Source of the DNA: Capronia americana
Lineage: Eukaryota; Ascomycota; Eurotiomycetes; Chaetothyriales; Herpotrichiellaceae
Length of the DNA stretch: 64,000 nt
Reading direction: 5' to 3'
Assembly: GCA_016110215.1 (NCBI GenBank)
Contig: JADWQD010000023.1
Location: forward strand, 248,001-312,000
Shown piece after piece: positions 1-10,516 of this stretch; within the stretch, counting starts at the first letter, position 1, and each line of letters opens with the position of its first letter. Made by a program: the position numbers and the translations under genes. A model generated the notes under the pieces. It worked only from the letters and a program-made list of their open reading frames with translations, ran no database searches and had not been told where the DNA came from.

Positions 1-101
1 TCCTAGACTGGTCGAGTAGTACGATATCTGATTCTAATCCTTATCTCTCAGAGGCTCGAGGCTGTTGCCAGATACCCGAGTTTAGACGACGTCGAGACTG
101 C

Positions 102-109
102 ATATAAAT
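102..109 (+). promoter_or_regulatory. TATA-like box upstream of the first transporter
   Basis: The sequence TATAAATG lies about 125 bases before the ATG at 233. A pyrimidine-rich stretch follows in the presumed 5' leader. This fits a fungal core promoter, but TATA-like words are common and no transcript start can be seen. Confidence 0.35.
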
Positions 110-232
110 GGAGACCGGGCGGGCGTGAAAAGGGAAAACGCAAGACTCTTTTCAACCTCATCTGATCATCCCTTCGGTCATTCCTTGCAGAGTCCCCTTT
201 CTTCCCAGTTTCGACACCTCTCATTGCCCGAA

Positions 233-2054
233 ATGGCGCCTCTCAAAGGAAAATTGCGGTTGAACCGCCCCTTCAACCAGAACTTCCTGATGGGTTGTAT
301 CCTCGCTTGTCTGCCCGGCATCTATCTGGCCTTGACTGGACTGGGTGCCGGTGGAGGTCAGCCCACTTCGCAGCACGTTGCATCCATTACCAACTCGTAA
401 GTCGTCGGACCACAGCCTGTCCATGCACCCGGGCCATTGCTGACGCACGTCTCTAGCATTCTCTACGGTGTCTACACGTTCTTCGGATGGTGCGCCGGCA
501 CGTTCCTAAACTACTTCGGCCCCAGCATCACCGTCTGCATCGGTGGTCTCGGTTACCCGTAAGTTTGCGAATATGTCTTGTCGAGTCCAAATGCTCACGC
601 GGGAAAAATCAGTCTCTACGCAGGTTCTCTGTGGGCTTTCGGGGATGGTGTTGACCAGGCTTTCCCTCTGTTCGGTATGTCACTGTCGAAGAAGGTCAAT
701 GGGTAATGCTAATGCGATGCTTAGCCGGTGCTTTCCTCGGTTTCTCCGCCGCTCTGCTCTGGACCGGTGCTGGGTTCATCCAATTCGCCTACGCGGAAGA
801 GAAGGACAAGGCCAAGGTAAGCATCGACCGCCTTCTCCCTAGTGTGAATCAAATCTCATTGGAACTAGTACATCACCTACCAATGGTCGCTCTCCGCCGT
901 CGGCGGTACCATCGGTTCGCTGATCGCCTTCGCGGCCAACTACCACAAGACCAGCGTGGACGGTGCGTCGGCCGCGGTGTACATTGTCTTCATCATCATC
1001 ATGTGCTGGTAAGTTTACATCCAAGCACGTCAGACATCAGATATACTAACCTGTACAGTGCCATCGTGGGAGCGCTGTTCCTACTCGTCAAGCCCAAGAA
1101 CGTGGTCCGTGACGACGGCCGCCACATTGCCGTGTTCAAGCAGCCCAACATCAAGACCGAGATCGTGGGTGTGTGGAAGGTCATGTCGGACCCCAAGATC
1201 ATCATCCTGCTCCCGGCCATGTTTGCCGGCGAGATGATTCTCGCACCTGCCAGCAGCATTAACGGTACGCCTCCCCCCGGAGAACTGCTTCCTTGTACTA
1301 ATGAGGTGGTCCAGGCTACTACCTGAATCTCCGCACGCGATCGCTCGGCAACCTGCTGTTCAACTTCATCATGATCCCCGCCCCGCTAATACTGGCGCGC
1401 ATGATGGACAGCTCACGCATCAAGTCCCGCCAGATCCGCGGCATCGTGGGCGTCACGGCGATCGGCATCGTCACCATGGCCTCGCTGGCCGGCCTGCTCG
1501 GCTGGATCTGCGTGCACGACGTCGACCGCACCAAGCCCCCTCCAGGAGTCGACTGGACCAACAGCACCGGCGTCGGCTACATCATTCTGTACCTGTTCTT
1601 TGGCATCGTGGACGCCTGCTTCCAGATCGTCGTGCAGTGGGTCCTGTCCGCGCTGACCAACGACCCGGTCCTGTGCGCCCGTTACGCCGGCGCCTTTCGT
1701 GGCACCGTCAGTCTGGGCATGTGTATCGCATTCACGCTTGACGCAAAGGCAGTGAGCTACAAGAACCAGGTCATCATTCAGCTCTGCATCTACGCGCTCG
1801 CCCTGTGCTCCCTGTACTACGTCATCCTCAAGTATGTCAAGGAGACCAACTATTTCGCCGAGGAGAACGTCATCGTGCCCGTCTCCTTCGAGGAGAAGGC
1901 CCTCGTTGAAGGTCTGGTCACCGAAGAGGCCGTCCGTCGCGAACAGGAACTCGAGCGCATTGCCCGTGGCCTTGCCACCACTACCAAAGGCGTCGATGTT
2001 GAAGAGGACTCTTCCGTCGAGCCCAAGGTCGAAGTCGTCGAGCCCAAGGCATAG
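233..2054 (+). CDS. UNC93-like (DUF895) MFS-type membrane transporter, 7 exons
   Basis: Exons by splice signals and frame are 233-396, 457-558, 613-674, 725-816, 869-1008, 1059-1264 and 1315-2054. They join in frame to about 501 residues. The ATG at 233 has a good context (CGAAATGG) and starts just before the conserved N-terminal Phe-Asn-Gln segment. The family hallmark TGLGAGG follows the first membrane helix at about residues 36-42. I see roughly eleven to twelve hydrophobic segments and a charged cytosolic tail rich in Glu, Val and Lys. UNC93/DUF895 proteins are plasma- or vacuole-membrane MFS relatives; substrates of the fungal members are mostly unknown. It ends tail to tail with the Zn2Cys6 regulator, which may control it. 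The protein resembles the transporter at 29706-31410 (shared GLGAGG and VDWT motifs). The family call is firm; transport of a cluster product is inference. Confidence 0.9.
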
Positions 2055-2323
2055 AGTACCACGGGCGGGTGGTCGAACGAGGAGAGTGGGGGTTGTGATT
2101 GCAAGGGGAGAGAGAGATCATGCGTTGCATGTTTTTCTGCAATATAGAACAATGGCGGCTTTTACTAGAGATTCGATAGCAAAAGACATGTATATATCCC
2201 ATGTATCTGTATAGGACGCCAAACGCCAGACTCTTTGTGTTCTGTTCCACCGTTATGCTCATCAGATTCGGCATGTCCAAGAACAACCCCCGATCCCAGA
2301 AACAGAAAAAGAAAAGAGGCAGG

Positions 2324-4771
2324 CTAATCCAAGCGTGGAAACTGCTGCTGGTGCTGAAACTGCGCCTGGTCATAGTACATGCCCCACCCCCAGCTCGCGT
2401 TGCCATCGTGCGCCATCATCTGCGCCTGGAACAGCGGGTCGGTAAAGTACATTTCGGGCGCCCAGTCCGTGTGGGCGTTGGACCCGGCGGACGACTGCAC
2501 CGTGGCTTCCTCAAAGGGCTCGGCCTCGATGCTGCCGGTGGTGGCGGCGCCCTCGACGGCAGCACCATTGACCACGTCGTCCCCTGACGGCACCGGCCCG
2601 GACGGCGTCCGCGGCGTTTTAGGATTGTCGTTCGAGGTGGAGGTGCGCTGCCTGTTGGCCGCGACTGCCGGGTGGACGCCGCGCTTGTTGATCTTCTTGA
2701 CGAGGTCCTCGTAGAACATCTGCGCCTGCTGCGCCACGGACGAGCGGCTGCCGAGTTTGCGCGCCCACGGCAGACCACGCTGCAGGTTTCGCATGCCCGT
2801 GCGCGACGTCGCCGGGTCGGCGCTGTTAGCCTGCCGCGCGTGCAGGACCATGGCGAGGTCAAATTCGTGGATGCCGAAATTCCACAGCGAACCCAGCAGG
2901 TCTTGTCGGTCCAAGTCCTCGCAGACGTGCGAGATTTCGGTGGCAGCCTTGAACATCGTGTCGGTGCCCTCGGGCAGGAGCGTGCAGAATCGCAGGAGTG
3001 CGGCTTGATACGTGATGTGCAGGGTCGCGGTCCACAGCGTGAATCCAGAGCCCTTGCCGACCCCGGACGGATGTTTGGGCGCTTGTAGCGTCGTGGGGAT
3101 GCCCTTGTGCCATTGTTGGAGTTCGGAGAGCAACGCGAGGGCGCGCGAGTTGCGGTCTAGGTTGTTGCCGCGGCCACCTTGGCCGTCTCGCCAGGGCCGA
3201 AGGAGATCGAGCCAGCTGGAGATGATCAGGCACAGATTCACCAGCTCCAGGAAGAAGCGCGTGTGTTCGGCTGACGGGAGTGAGCCAGGGTACTCGGGTT
3301 GGAAGTCGGCGTCGGTCAACATTTCGACGTCGCAGTCGGCGAGGTTTCTACCGATAAAGTCAGCACTTGATCGATCCACAGCCTTTGATGACTTACATGG
3401 CGCGTGGCCGTCCCCACTCGAAGGAACACAAGGTCTGAAGCGAGGTTAACCATGGATGGGTCGAGACACCAGACTACCACTTACGTCGTGTACAAACAAA
3501 GACCACCATATCCGCTTCCACTGTCTCCGCATGGGTTCGCTGGCGTTGGCCTTGCCCAAAGCTCGATGCATGCCCAGGCCCTGGCATTTTTGTCAGGTAC
3601 AATCATATGAATCGGACTTCGTCCACTCCTCACCTGTGCTATCCTGACGGCCTGGCCAAGGCACAGCCACATATTTTGTAGCGTGTCGTCGCAGCTATCT
3701 GACACGAAAGTGCTGAAGAGAAGGTGTGACTGGACCAGCACTAACCGGTCCTGCTCGAACCGATTCTCGACCAGGGCTTTGGCTCGCCCGTATAGTCTCC
3801 ACGATACCTCGCCATGGGGCAGTTTGAGATTAGGGTGTTCAAACGTGGTTGATCCAGAAAGTAAGACACTGTGTACGAGTAAGAGAGACATGCTGGACGG
3901 CTTGGGCGATGCAGAGTAATGTTTGAGAAACCCTGAACGGTCGAGGATGGGGACGGTCGCGTGGACACGGTCGAAGAAAGCCGCGATGAAGCTGTCGGCG
4001 ACCTCGGGACTAGGCAGGATGAACGAGCCATACATGTCCAGAACGGCCAATTCGGACCGGCCCAGGCTGCGAGGGATGCCACCGTGCGACCGCTTGAAGA
4101 ACGGCGCATCTCGATAGTGATAGACGTCCGACTGGAAACCTCGACCGAACTCGTTGGCCAGTAGTCGTGCCACGGTCGTGTAGTTGTCGTTGAACGTCAC
4201 CTGATAGTCGCTGATGGCGCCGAGCGAAAAGTCCTGTGCGACAAAGTCGACGAGGATAGAGGTCTCCTTGGAGATGTCCCCAAACCCATCGGCCGAGATC
4301 TCGATCCGTTGTGGACTGTCACCCTCCCCCAGGCTACAAAACCTGGCCCGAATCTCTTCGAAGGCAGCCGCCGCGGTCACATTGGTCGCATGCTCGAGCG
4401 TCGGTATGGACGGACTCGATGAATGTGCGCTATTTCTACTAGATGATGGTGAGTTTCCGGAATCTCGAAACGCACACAGCATTGGCCTTGAATCGTACCT
4501 TGAGGAGGCCACCAGAGTAGCCGTTTCCACGGCGCGGATAGGTCGTCTCCGACGCTGCAATCGGTCGCAAGGCAACCCCGAGTCTTCGCACCGAGTGCAT
4601 GGGTGGCCGCGCGTGGAGAGATCACATCGCACCTTGCGCAGATGACAGCCCGTACAGGCGGCAGTAGCGTTTTTCGAACCTACAAAGTCGGTCAGAAGCA
4701 AGTCGCGGTATATTGACAGTGCTGGATTTTTCAGACTTGCCTGTGCGGCCTGACCGCTGTGAAGTCGGCAT
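2324..4771 (-). CDS. Zn2Cys6 transcription factor with Fungal_trans domain, 5 exons
   Basis: Reading the minus strand, exons are 4771-4741, 4679-3634, 3580-3485, 3434-3397 and 3347-2324, giving about 744 residues. The first intron appears to use a GC-AG pair (GCAAGT...TTGTAG). It joins MPTSQRSGRTG in frame to SKNATAAC, a usual N-terminus for this family. Without it, translation would start at an ATG at 4701. The binuclear cluster is Cys19-x2-Cys22-x6-Cys29-x8-Cys38-x2-Cys41-x6-Cys48, with HLRKVRCD inside it. The middle-homology (fungal_trans) region spans roughly residues 180-480; GLGMHRA, RIWWSLFVHD and a DCDV motif are formed only after splicing. Such proteins are nuclear DNA-binding activators, often of metabolic clusters. 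The C-terminus is low-complexity with a Gln-rich end. It is convergent with the transporter and lies upstream of the RidA and PhyH genes, its likely targets by position only. Confidence 0.92.
4681..4740 (-). other. Predicted GC-AG intron in the Zn2Cys6 gene
   Basis: The minus strand reads GCAAGT at the donor and TTGTAG at the acceptor over 60 nt. The flanking exons join in frame. GC donors are a known minority class in fungi. The alternative is an unspliced start at 4701. RNA reads across the junction would decide. Confidence 0.6.
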
Positions 4772-5336
4772 GTATAGCTATCGGCTCAAAGGCGGTTCTA
4801 GGATGTAAGAAATCATAGAAGGCGTCCAGTTATGGCATCTGGGGTTCTGATCAGATGAGGGGATGGGAGAATGTGAAATGCAAAGGAAGTGGATGTCGTA
4901 GTGGTGCTCTAGGTTTCTCTAGATAGGCGAAAGATTGTGGGTGGGATGGGGCTTGAAGTTTAGGGGCCGGGGATGCCTGTACGGGCGATAAGAGAGCCAG
5001 TAGCCACCAATTGATTACCTAGAATTCACCATCGGGGCATTTGTTGATCCCTGGCCTTCGCATGTTAGTCTGGCACGATTTTCCATGCCATGAACTACAC
5101 TCGCGATTGAATCATTCTACTGTCCATCTAATCGCTTCACAGAAGCAACAAAGAAATCTCTGTATGGGACGTCCATATTTCCAGATCTCAGCCAGTCCCA
5201 GCGTCGACAATCGTGGAGAGCGGAGCGCAATACTTTCTTGCTCAGACGGCGCAGATGAGTGAAGTGAAAGAGTTTTGACTTTGTATCTCCTTTATCGGCG
5301 TGGTGTCGCATCTATTGATTGCTCCTTTCCCTTCCT
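4772..5336. other. Intergenic, upstream of the Zn2Cys6 gene
   Basis: I see no gene here. The stretch contains the promoter of the minus-strand Zn2Cys6 regulator and the 3' flank of the RidA gene. Short open frames on both strands have no recognisable motif. Confidence 0.5.
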
Positions 5337-5738
5337 TTACAAGGTGGCCTCGGCCTGGATCTCGACAATCATCTCCGGGAAGCACAACTTGTGCGATCCA
5401 ACACAGGTCCACGTGGGTCGGTGGCCGGGGCACCGCTCGCGCCAGATCTTCATCATGACGGGCTCGAGGTCGGTGTCGAGCATGAAGGTTAAGAACTTGT
5501 GCACGGCCAAGAGACCCTTTTCGACACCGGCTTTCTTGAGCGCCGCCTCGACGCAGTCGAACGCGGCCGAGATCTGGGCCTCGGGGGACGAGGTGACGAC
5601 CTTACCCGTCTTCAGGTCGATGCCTGCCTGGCCGGCGGTGATGACGATCTTGGGTGAAGCAGGGAGGACGACTGCCTGGGAGAAGCCGTGGTTTTGAGCG
5701 AACTCGCCGCCGGGGCCGTCATATTGGTGGAAGCTCAT
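5337..5738 (-). CDS. RidA/YjgF/UK114-family protein
   Basis: This is a single-exon gene of 133 residues from the ATG at 5738. An open frame continues upstream, but homology begins at MSFHQYDGPGGEFAQNHG, so the longer start is unlikely. The family features are VVITAGQAG-like text near residues 32-39, a conserved Arg107 in HRPTWTCV (equivalent by position to the substrate-carboxylate-binding Arg of RidA), and the C-terminal signature PEMIVEIQAEA at 121-131. RidA proteins are small trimeric imine/enamine deaminases that protect PLP enzymes from 2-aminoacrylate. Divergent members sit in fungal metabolic clusters with other roles. Length is normal. Being next to a PhyH oxygenase and a regulator, it may act on an unstable pathway intermediate, which is inference. 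Confidence 0.9.
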   Translation of the reverse strand: MSFHQYDGPGGEFAQNHGFSQAVVLPASPKIVITAGQAGIDLKTGKVVTSSPEAQISAAFDCVEAALKKAGVEKGLLAVHKFLTFMLDTDLEPVMMKIWRERCPGHRPTWTCVGSHKLCFPEMIVEIQAEATL

Positions 5739-6485
5739 GGTTGGTGATCTGAGGTTTGACTGTGTCTTCTGCTTCAAGAAGTGTCGTGTCAGTGCGTACA
5801 TCAAATCAACGAATGTAGACTGGCATGCATACCAGAAGGAATTCCAACAGTCTGAGTTCGATCCGGAACGAGGAGAAAGGCGTGATTGAATCCGTTCTTC
5901 AACCCTCAACAGTGGGCGACCGCGTGCTTTTTCTTCGAGCCTCAACTCACTTGCCTGATCCAGAAGCCCGTGTTTACTGCTCCATCGACTTACCTTTTTC
6001 TCTAGCCGCCTCCGGCTATGGGTGTTGCATACATGGTGGAAACTCTCGTTCACGTGGCTCGACGATCGGATCCCAGACCCATCTGGGCTATAGAAGCTTC
6101 AAAGTCGGAGTAATCACTCGTGCTGTCCTGCATACTACCTGAATTGAGATGGTTGGTTCGCAGAAACCCGCAGCCCCAGCCTTATCTGTCGGCGTTTGGC
6201 GCTGGTCACCGCTTGGCCGCTGGAAGGCCGCGCCGAGTCCGAGGGCCTTGACATCGTCTGCTCCACAGCTATGATTAATAGCTCGGGCAACAATCCGGTC
6301 CCTGATCTGAGGCTGATACATGGCGTCTGCAAGGCTGAGGACAGTCTCGCCGGCAGGTGAACACCAAAAGTTTAGAAATGGACTTTATCCTAAAGGCATT
6401 CAATCTAACTCCGTGTAGTTATGGTATGTGAAATCAACTACCGAGACTCTGTCATCTCCATCTGACCTCATGACTCGTCCCGCTC
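5739..6485. other. Intergenic between RidA and PhyH genes
   Basis: This 750-base stretch holds the RidA promoter side and the PhyH 3' flank. Two overlapping short minus-strand frames between 6088 and 6332 show no motif and are probably chance. I see no RNA gene or repeat. Confidence 0.5.
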
Positions 6486-7475
6486 TCAGTTTCCATAGAA
6501 ATCAATCTTCTCCTTGGCCTGGCCCCCGTTGAGCAACAAGTTGCGCGGGTCGTCAAAGTCCACCCATCCCAGCCACGGCATCGAGACCGAGTAGCCGATG
6601 ATCTTTTGCAGCCGGGCGTCGTACTGCTTGACGCTCTCGAGCGAGTTGGCCAGGAACTGGTTCTCCTCTTGCCGTAGCAGACCCTTGATCATGAAGCAGC
6701 TGAAGACGAGACGCTCCTCGTCGGTGGTGGTGTTGGCGCTGCCTCCGTGGTAGGCTGATGCCAGCATGATGAACCCGTCACCGGGCTCGAGCGCGGCGTA
6801 GTAGCAGAGGTCCTCATTGGGAGGCTGAGTCTTGGCCCACAAGTGGCTTCGAGGAATGAAGCGTGTGGCTCCGTTCTCCTTGGTCGTCTTCTTACCGGCC
6901 ACGAAAAGACCGATTCCACAGTCGCGGCCGACCTTGTACTCGGTGTGCGAGCTCAGTGGTGGCAGTTCGTTGTGGTAGTTCATATCGTCACGGTGCAGCT
7001 CTTGACGTTTGGCACCCGGGGCGATGGAGAAGACGATCGTGTTGTTGACCTGTGGCGGCGAGACCGAGGTCTCAAGCTTTTGACCCAGCCATGCCTCGTG
7101 GGTGGAAGAGATGAGTCTGTTGCAGACGTCTTGGTACAGCTCATTGCCCAACACCTTGCGTGTGAAAGTTGGCGACTTTTCCACCAGCCCAGTGACTCGA
7201 CGGGTCTCTGGAGGGAAGAAGTCACCTTGCCAAGGCTGATCCTTCAAGATGTACGGGCGCACATCAGCATCAATCGCCGTGACATCCTCCCTGCTGACGA
7301 GGTTGCGCACAATACAGCCGCCGTTGCGGATGAGGGACTCGACCACCTGATCGACAGTCACTGTACGAGCGTCAAAGGCATCAACTTTGGCCGCTCTTGA
7401 ATCCTCAGCCAGATGCTTGGGGAAGCCTCCCACTGGCGTGTCGGGAAGACGCGTTTCAATGCGAGACGGAGACAT
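6486..7475 (-). CDS. PhyH-type Fe(II)/2-oxoglutarate dioxygenase
   Basis: This is one exon of 329 residues. The metal-binding facial triad is readable: His161-x-Asp163 in QELHRDDMNYH and the distal His243 in SAYHGGSANTT. Arg255 in EERLVFS is positioned to bind the 2-oxoglutarate carboxylate. The GATRFIPRSHLW segment at 202-213 is the usual strand between them. Length is normal for fungal phytanoyl-CoA-dioxygenase-like enzymes, which hydroxylate, desaturate, epoxidise or form endoperoxides on secondary metabolites such as alkaloids and meroterpenoids. The substrate cannot be read from sequence. It lacks an obvious peroxisomal C-terminal tripeptide (it ends FYGN) and is probably cytosolic. A TATA-like ATATAATAGG on the minus strand about 100 bases upstream is a possible promoter. 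Confidence 0.9.
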   Translation of the reverse strand: MSPSRIETRLPDTPVGGFPKHLAEDSRAAKVDAFDARTVTVDQVVESLIRNGGCIVRNLVSREDVTAIDADVRPYILKDQPWQGDFFPPETRRVTGLVEKSPTFTRKVLGNELYQDVCNRLISSTHEAWLGQKLETSVSPPQVNNTIVFSIAPGAKRQELHRDDMNYHNELPPLSSHTEYKVGRDCGIGLFVAGKKTTKENGATRFIPRSHLWAKTQPPNEDLCYYAALEPGDGFIMLASAYHGGSANTTTDEERLVFSCFMIKGLLRQEENQFLANSLESVKQYDARLQKIIGYSVSMPWLGWVDFDDPRNLLLNGGQAKEKIDFYGN

Positions 7476-9895
7476 GGTTGAACGAAAACTAGGGAATGAG
7501 CCTTGTCCTTATCAAGAAAGCAGTGGTTGCGGTGACAAGTAGTCGATGGCAAGGCTTCGGGTCAGTTAGAACCTCTGCCTATTATATCCTCAATTCACCA
7601 TCAACCGAATTTCCGTGACTTGTAAGAATCTGGATGGCCTGACTTCGTCAGAGAAGAAGTTAGGTAAGAAAAGGTCCTCCCACGCTCGGCGAAGGCCTCA
7701 CACACGCCACCAGGTCAAAGGGAGACTTACACAGTAGGTGGGAGAAAAGGACCAGTTGCCTTGATTTCGGCTATATCCCGGCGTCCGCTACAGCGAGCAC
7801 CCCAGAAATATTCGCCGCTCAATGAGGAAGTTGAGAAAGTGGATACCGGAATCTCTGCTTTTGGCTTCCCACTTCGGGCCTTCGACGGCGATCTCGTGCA
7901 AGTGCTGACCGCGGTTGGACCAGGATGCGTCTGCGAATGTGACCGTAAACTTACAGTTCGGTCAAGCGGAGCGCCGTTGGAAGGTTCACCTTACCAAACG
8001 TAATCTGTAAAGTCCACTCCTTAATGTCTTTATGACAGCACATGATGCTTTAGACAGAGTGTTCGAGCAGCGTCAATAGAGCGTTACACGAGAGTGCGTT
8101 GCTTCCAGCAGGGCGTCACCTTCCCCTAAGTCCTCTTCAGTTTTTGAGACCGGAGGCTGCCAAAGACCCCTGCGGCCGCCGAAGGATGTACCAAGTTCTT
8201 CTTCCCCGTGGCTTCAAGATGGACCCACTAGATCGTCAATTTTGAGTTTCCGTACCAGCTGAGATCAACTTCTGTAACGATCGCGAGCCTCTGTCGTTGA
8301 AAGACCTCGCCAGCAAAACGTCAAGTCCCGTTAATCAGTGCCCTCTCAGGGGCCCATACTCCTTTAGAGTCGCCGCTACAGTATACATGACTTCCCTCGA
8401 TGATCTCTACCCATTCAGCAGCATCTGGTCGATGCTGGACCAATCGGGGTAGTCCTGAAAGGTTAGCAGAGGTTGAATCCCCAGACGACGTCTTGAGTGA
8501 AAAGCCGAAACCCAGTGCGCGATACCTTCTTGAGGACAAAGAATCTTGTCGTGCGATCAACTGCGATACAAACATGACGACCTTGCACCCCGTCTCTTGA
8601 CGCACTCGCAGCTAGCAAGAGTCGAAGCCGAGGTTTGGCTTGCCCGGTCGGCCGGCTCCAATGATCAGCCACGAGGCCAATCCTCAGAGAGTATCCTCAA
8701 GCTGAATTTGAAGTACCCTTGGATGTGTACCAGGGTCCGTTCCGGAAGGTGATGATGAGAAATATGGAGATGACGAGCGTGACGCCACGGTCGACTCCGA
8801 GGTTGCGCAGGCGCTGCTTGTACTGACCAACATGTGCAAGCGGCAGGTGGATCGCGGGCACAGTTGATTGACACCTCTTTGGAAGCATCTTGCACCGACT
8901 GACTGCGAGGAACCAGACGAGCAAAATCGTTCACGGCGGGCATCCCTTCATTCGCCGGCGAGGATGGCTCTGCTCCATGGGAGAGTCTTTGCGTGGTCAC
9001 GATATTAGGAAAGTTTTCCTGGAGACCTACCGTCTACCCTTTACGCAACGACCGAAAATTGTTGGAAGCTCCTCAGAATGACGGGCTGCTCTCCAATTAA
9101 CCTGAGTGACAAGGGCTTGGCGGCGGCAGCCCGGAGTTCTCAAATCTTGCTACCACCGTCTCAACATCCTACGCCATGTGATGCTACCAACATCGGGAAC
9201 CCTGCCGACAGGTTCCGGCCATAGACTGATGACTGGCATCTCTCGATTGTGGCTTTCAGCCGTGAATGATGAGCGCCGACTGTGAACATGCAACCGCTCC
9301 TCTCGACGCTGGCCATGCCGTCAGCGAGCCCCTGGACACATGAGAACTCAGATCCACTTGAACGCATGACGACCAAGTTTCGATGGCTCGGCAGTGGACG
9401 GGATCCGTATTCCTCCTGCCAGACGCAACCGTCGCCTCAAGGCCTTTCAGTCGACGAAGCACAGCCCACACTGACAATTCTTCGTCAGCCGACGCAGCGA
9501 ACCATGAGATAGCTCCCGTATACGATGCGCATCTTCCTATGGATCGCTGTCCCCTACACCATCCGAAGCGCGCGAGTCCCTTTCCTTTCTCTCCACTTCC
9601 CGAGCAGAGATCTCCCAACCTCCAGACAGGGAGAACGGCGCAAGCGTAAGAAGAGGCATACGAGAGGACCAGATACACTCAAGGGCGTGAAGCAGGGTAT
9701 GATCACTAGCTCATGTGTCAAACCGGGCCATAGGTTTCGGTCTGTCCCAAATAAAGGTCGTTCGCCATTGCCAAAGAGGTTACGTCTCAATCTTTGAGAG
9801 ATTGCTAATGTGGTACACGAGTGCCTACGCCGCACAATTTGGGTTGGTGAAGTAGCTGCCTGCTGCTCTTGATCAACAAGACAGTGTCTTGCGAG
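7476..9895. other. Gene-poor stretch, no intact gene recognised
   Basis: About 2.4 kb with only short, overlapping frames. A minus-strand frame at 8697-8924 reads like a hydrophobic helix (LVISIFLIITF) after a basic stretch, and a frame at 8321-8605 is open, but neither joins by splice sites into a family I know. Base composition is normal, so this is not RIP. Decayed genes or a non-coding transcript remain possible. Confidence 0.45.
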
Positions 9896-10070
9896 CGGAT
9901 GCTCCCGACAGGAAATACTGTCCTCGATACGATAGACTACGATACGATGCTCATGCGGCAATGCGACAAAGACCTACCGCGAAGATCCTACAGCCCAAGG
10001 ACGTGGCCAGGGTAGTCATGTTTCTGTACACAAGCGCTGGGACCGGTAGACAGGACCGGTGCACATCGAA
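9896..10070 (+). pseudogene. Possible relic of a short-chain dehydrogenase C-terminus
   Basis: A plus-strand frame reads CPRY, then AMRQRPT and AKILQPKDVARVVMFL. This resembles the stretch after the active site of classical SDR proteins (CPGY...P-x-DVA-x-x-V-x-FL). No Rossmann GxxxGxG or YxxxK motif is visible upstream, and the frame soon loses similarity, so if real it is a fragment. Chance similarity over about 40 residues cannot be excluded. Confidence 0.27.
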
Positions 10071-10516
10071 GAGGAGACACACTGGGAAGGGGGTCGGCGA
10101 ACTACAGCAAAGTGAACGGTGGTAGGGATACGACGCATGGAGCTTGGGGCCAAGGCGAGCGTGGACTACTTGGTACTCCTCTCGTCGCTTGCTACCAGGC
10201 TCTGCCGTCCAAAGAAACTCATCCCGGACCAAATCCAGATAGTCAACTTCAGTGGAGTTGCGCAATCCGAGGAGACGTTCGCGTGGAGCCAACAGAATGG
10301 CGTGACTGGCATATCTCTGATTCCAATACGAGAGACATCGCCGTAACCCAGCCGAGCGCATCAGCTCAAACAATATCGAATATCTTCTCATGGAGTTCCT
10401 CCCGACCTAGCATATCTATTGCTTCGCCCTTCATCAACCCGTGAACCTAAAATTCACCGACCAACAATTACTGCCGGCCCATAGGCCTTAGTGATAGACC
10501 CTTTGATTGTCATTTT
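10071..10516. other. Intergenic downstream of the PARG-like gene
   Basis: I see no convincing gene. Short frames on both strands overlap one another and carry no motif. Confidence 0.45.

Noticed and set aside
8665..9000. Membrane-protein gene on the minus strand
   Set aside because: One hydrophobic stretch only, competing frames, and no splice pattern that extends it into a family.
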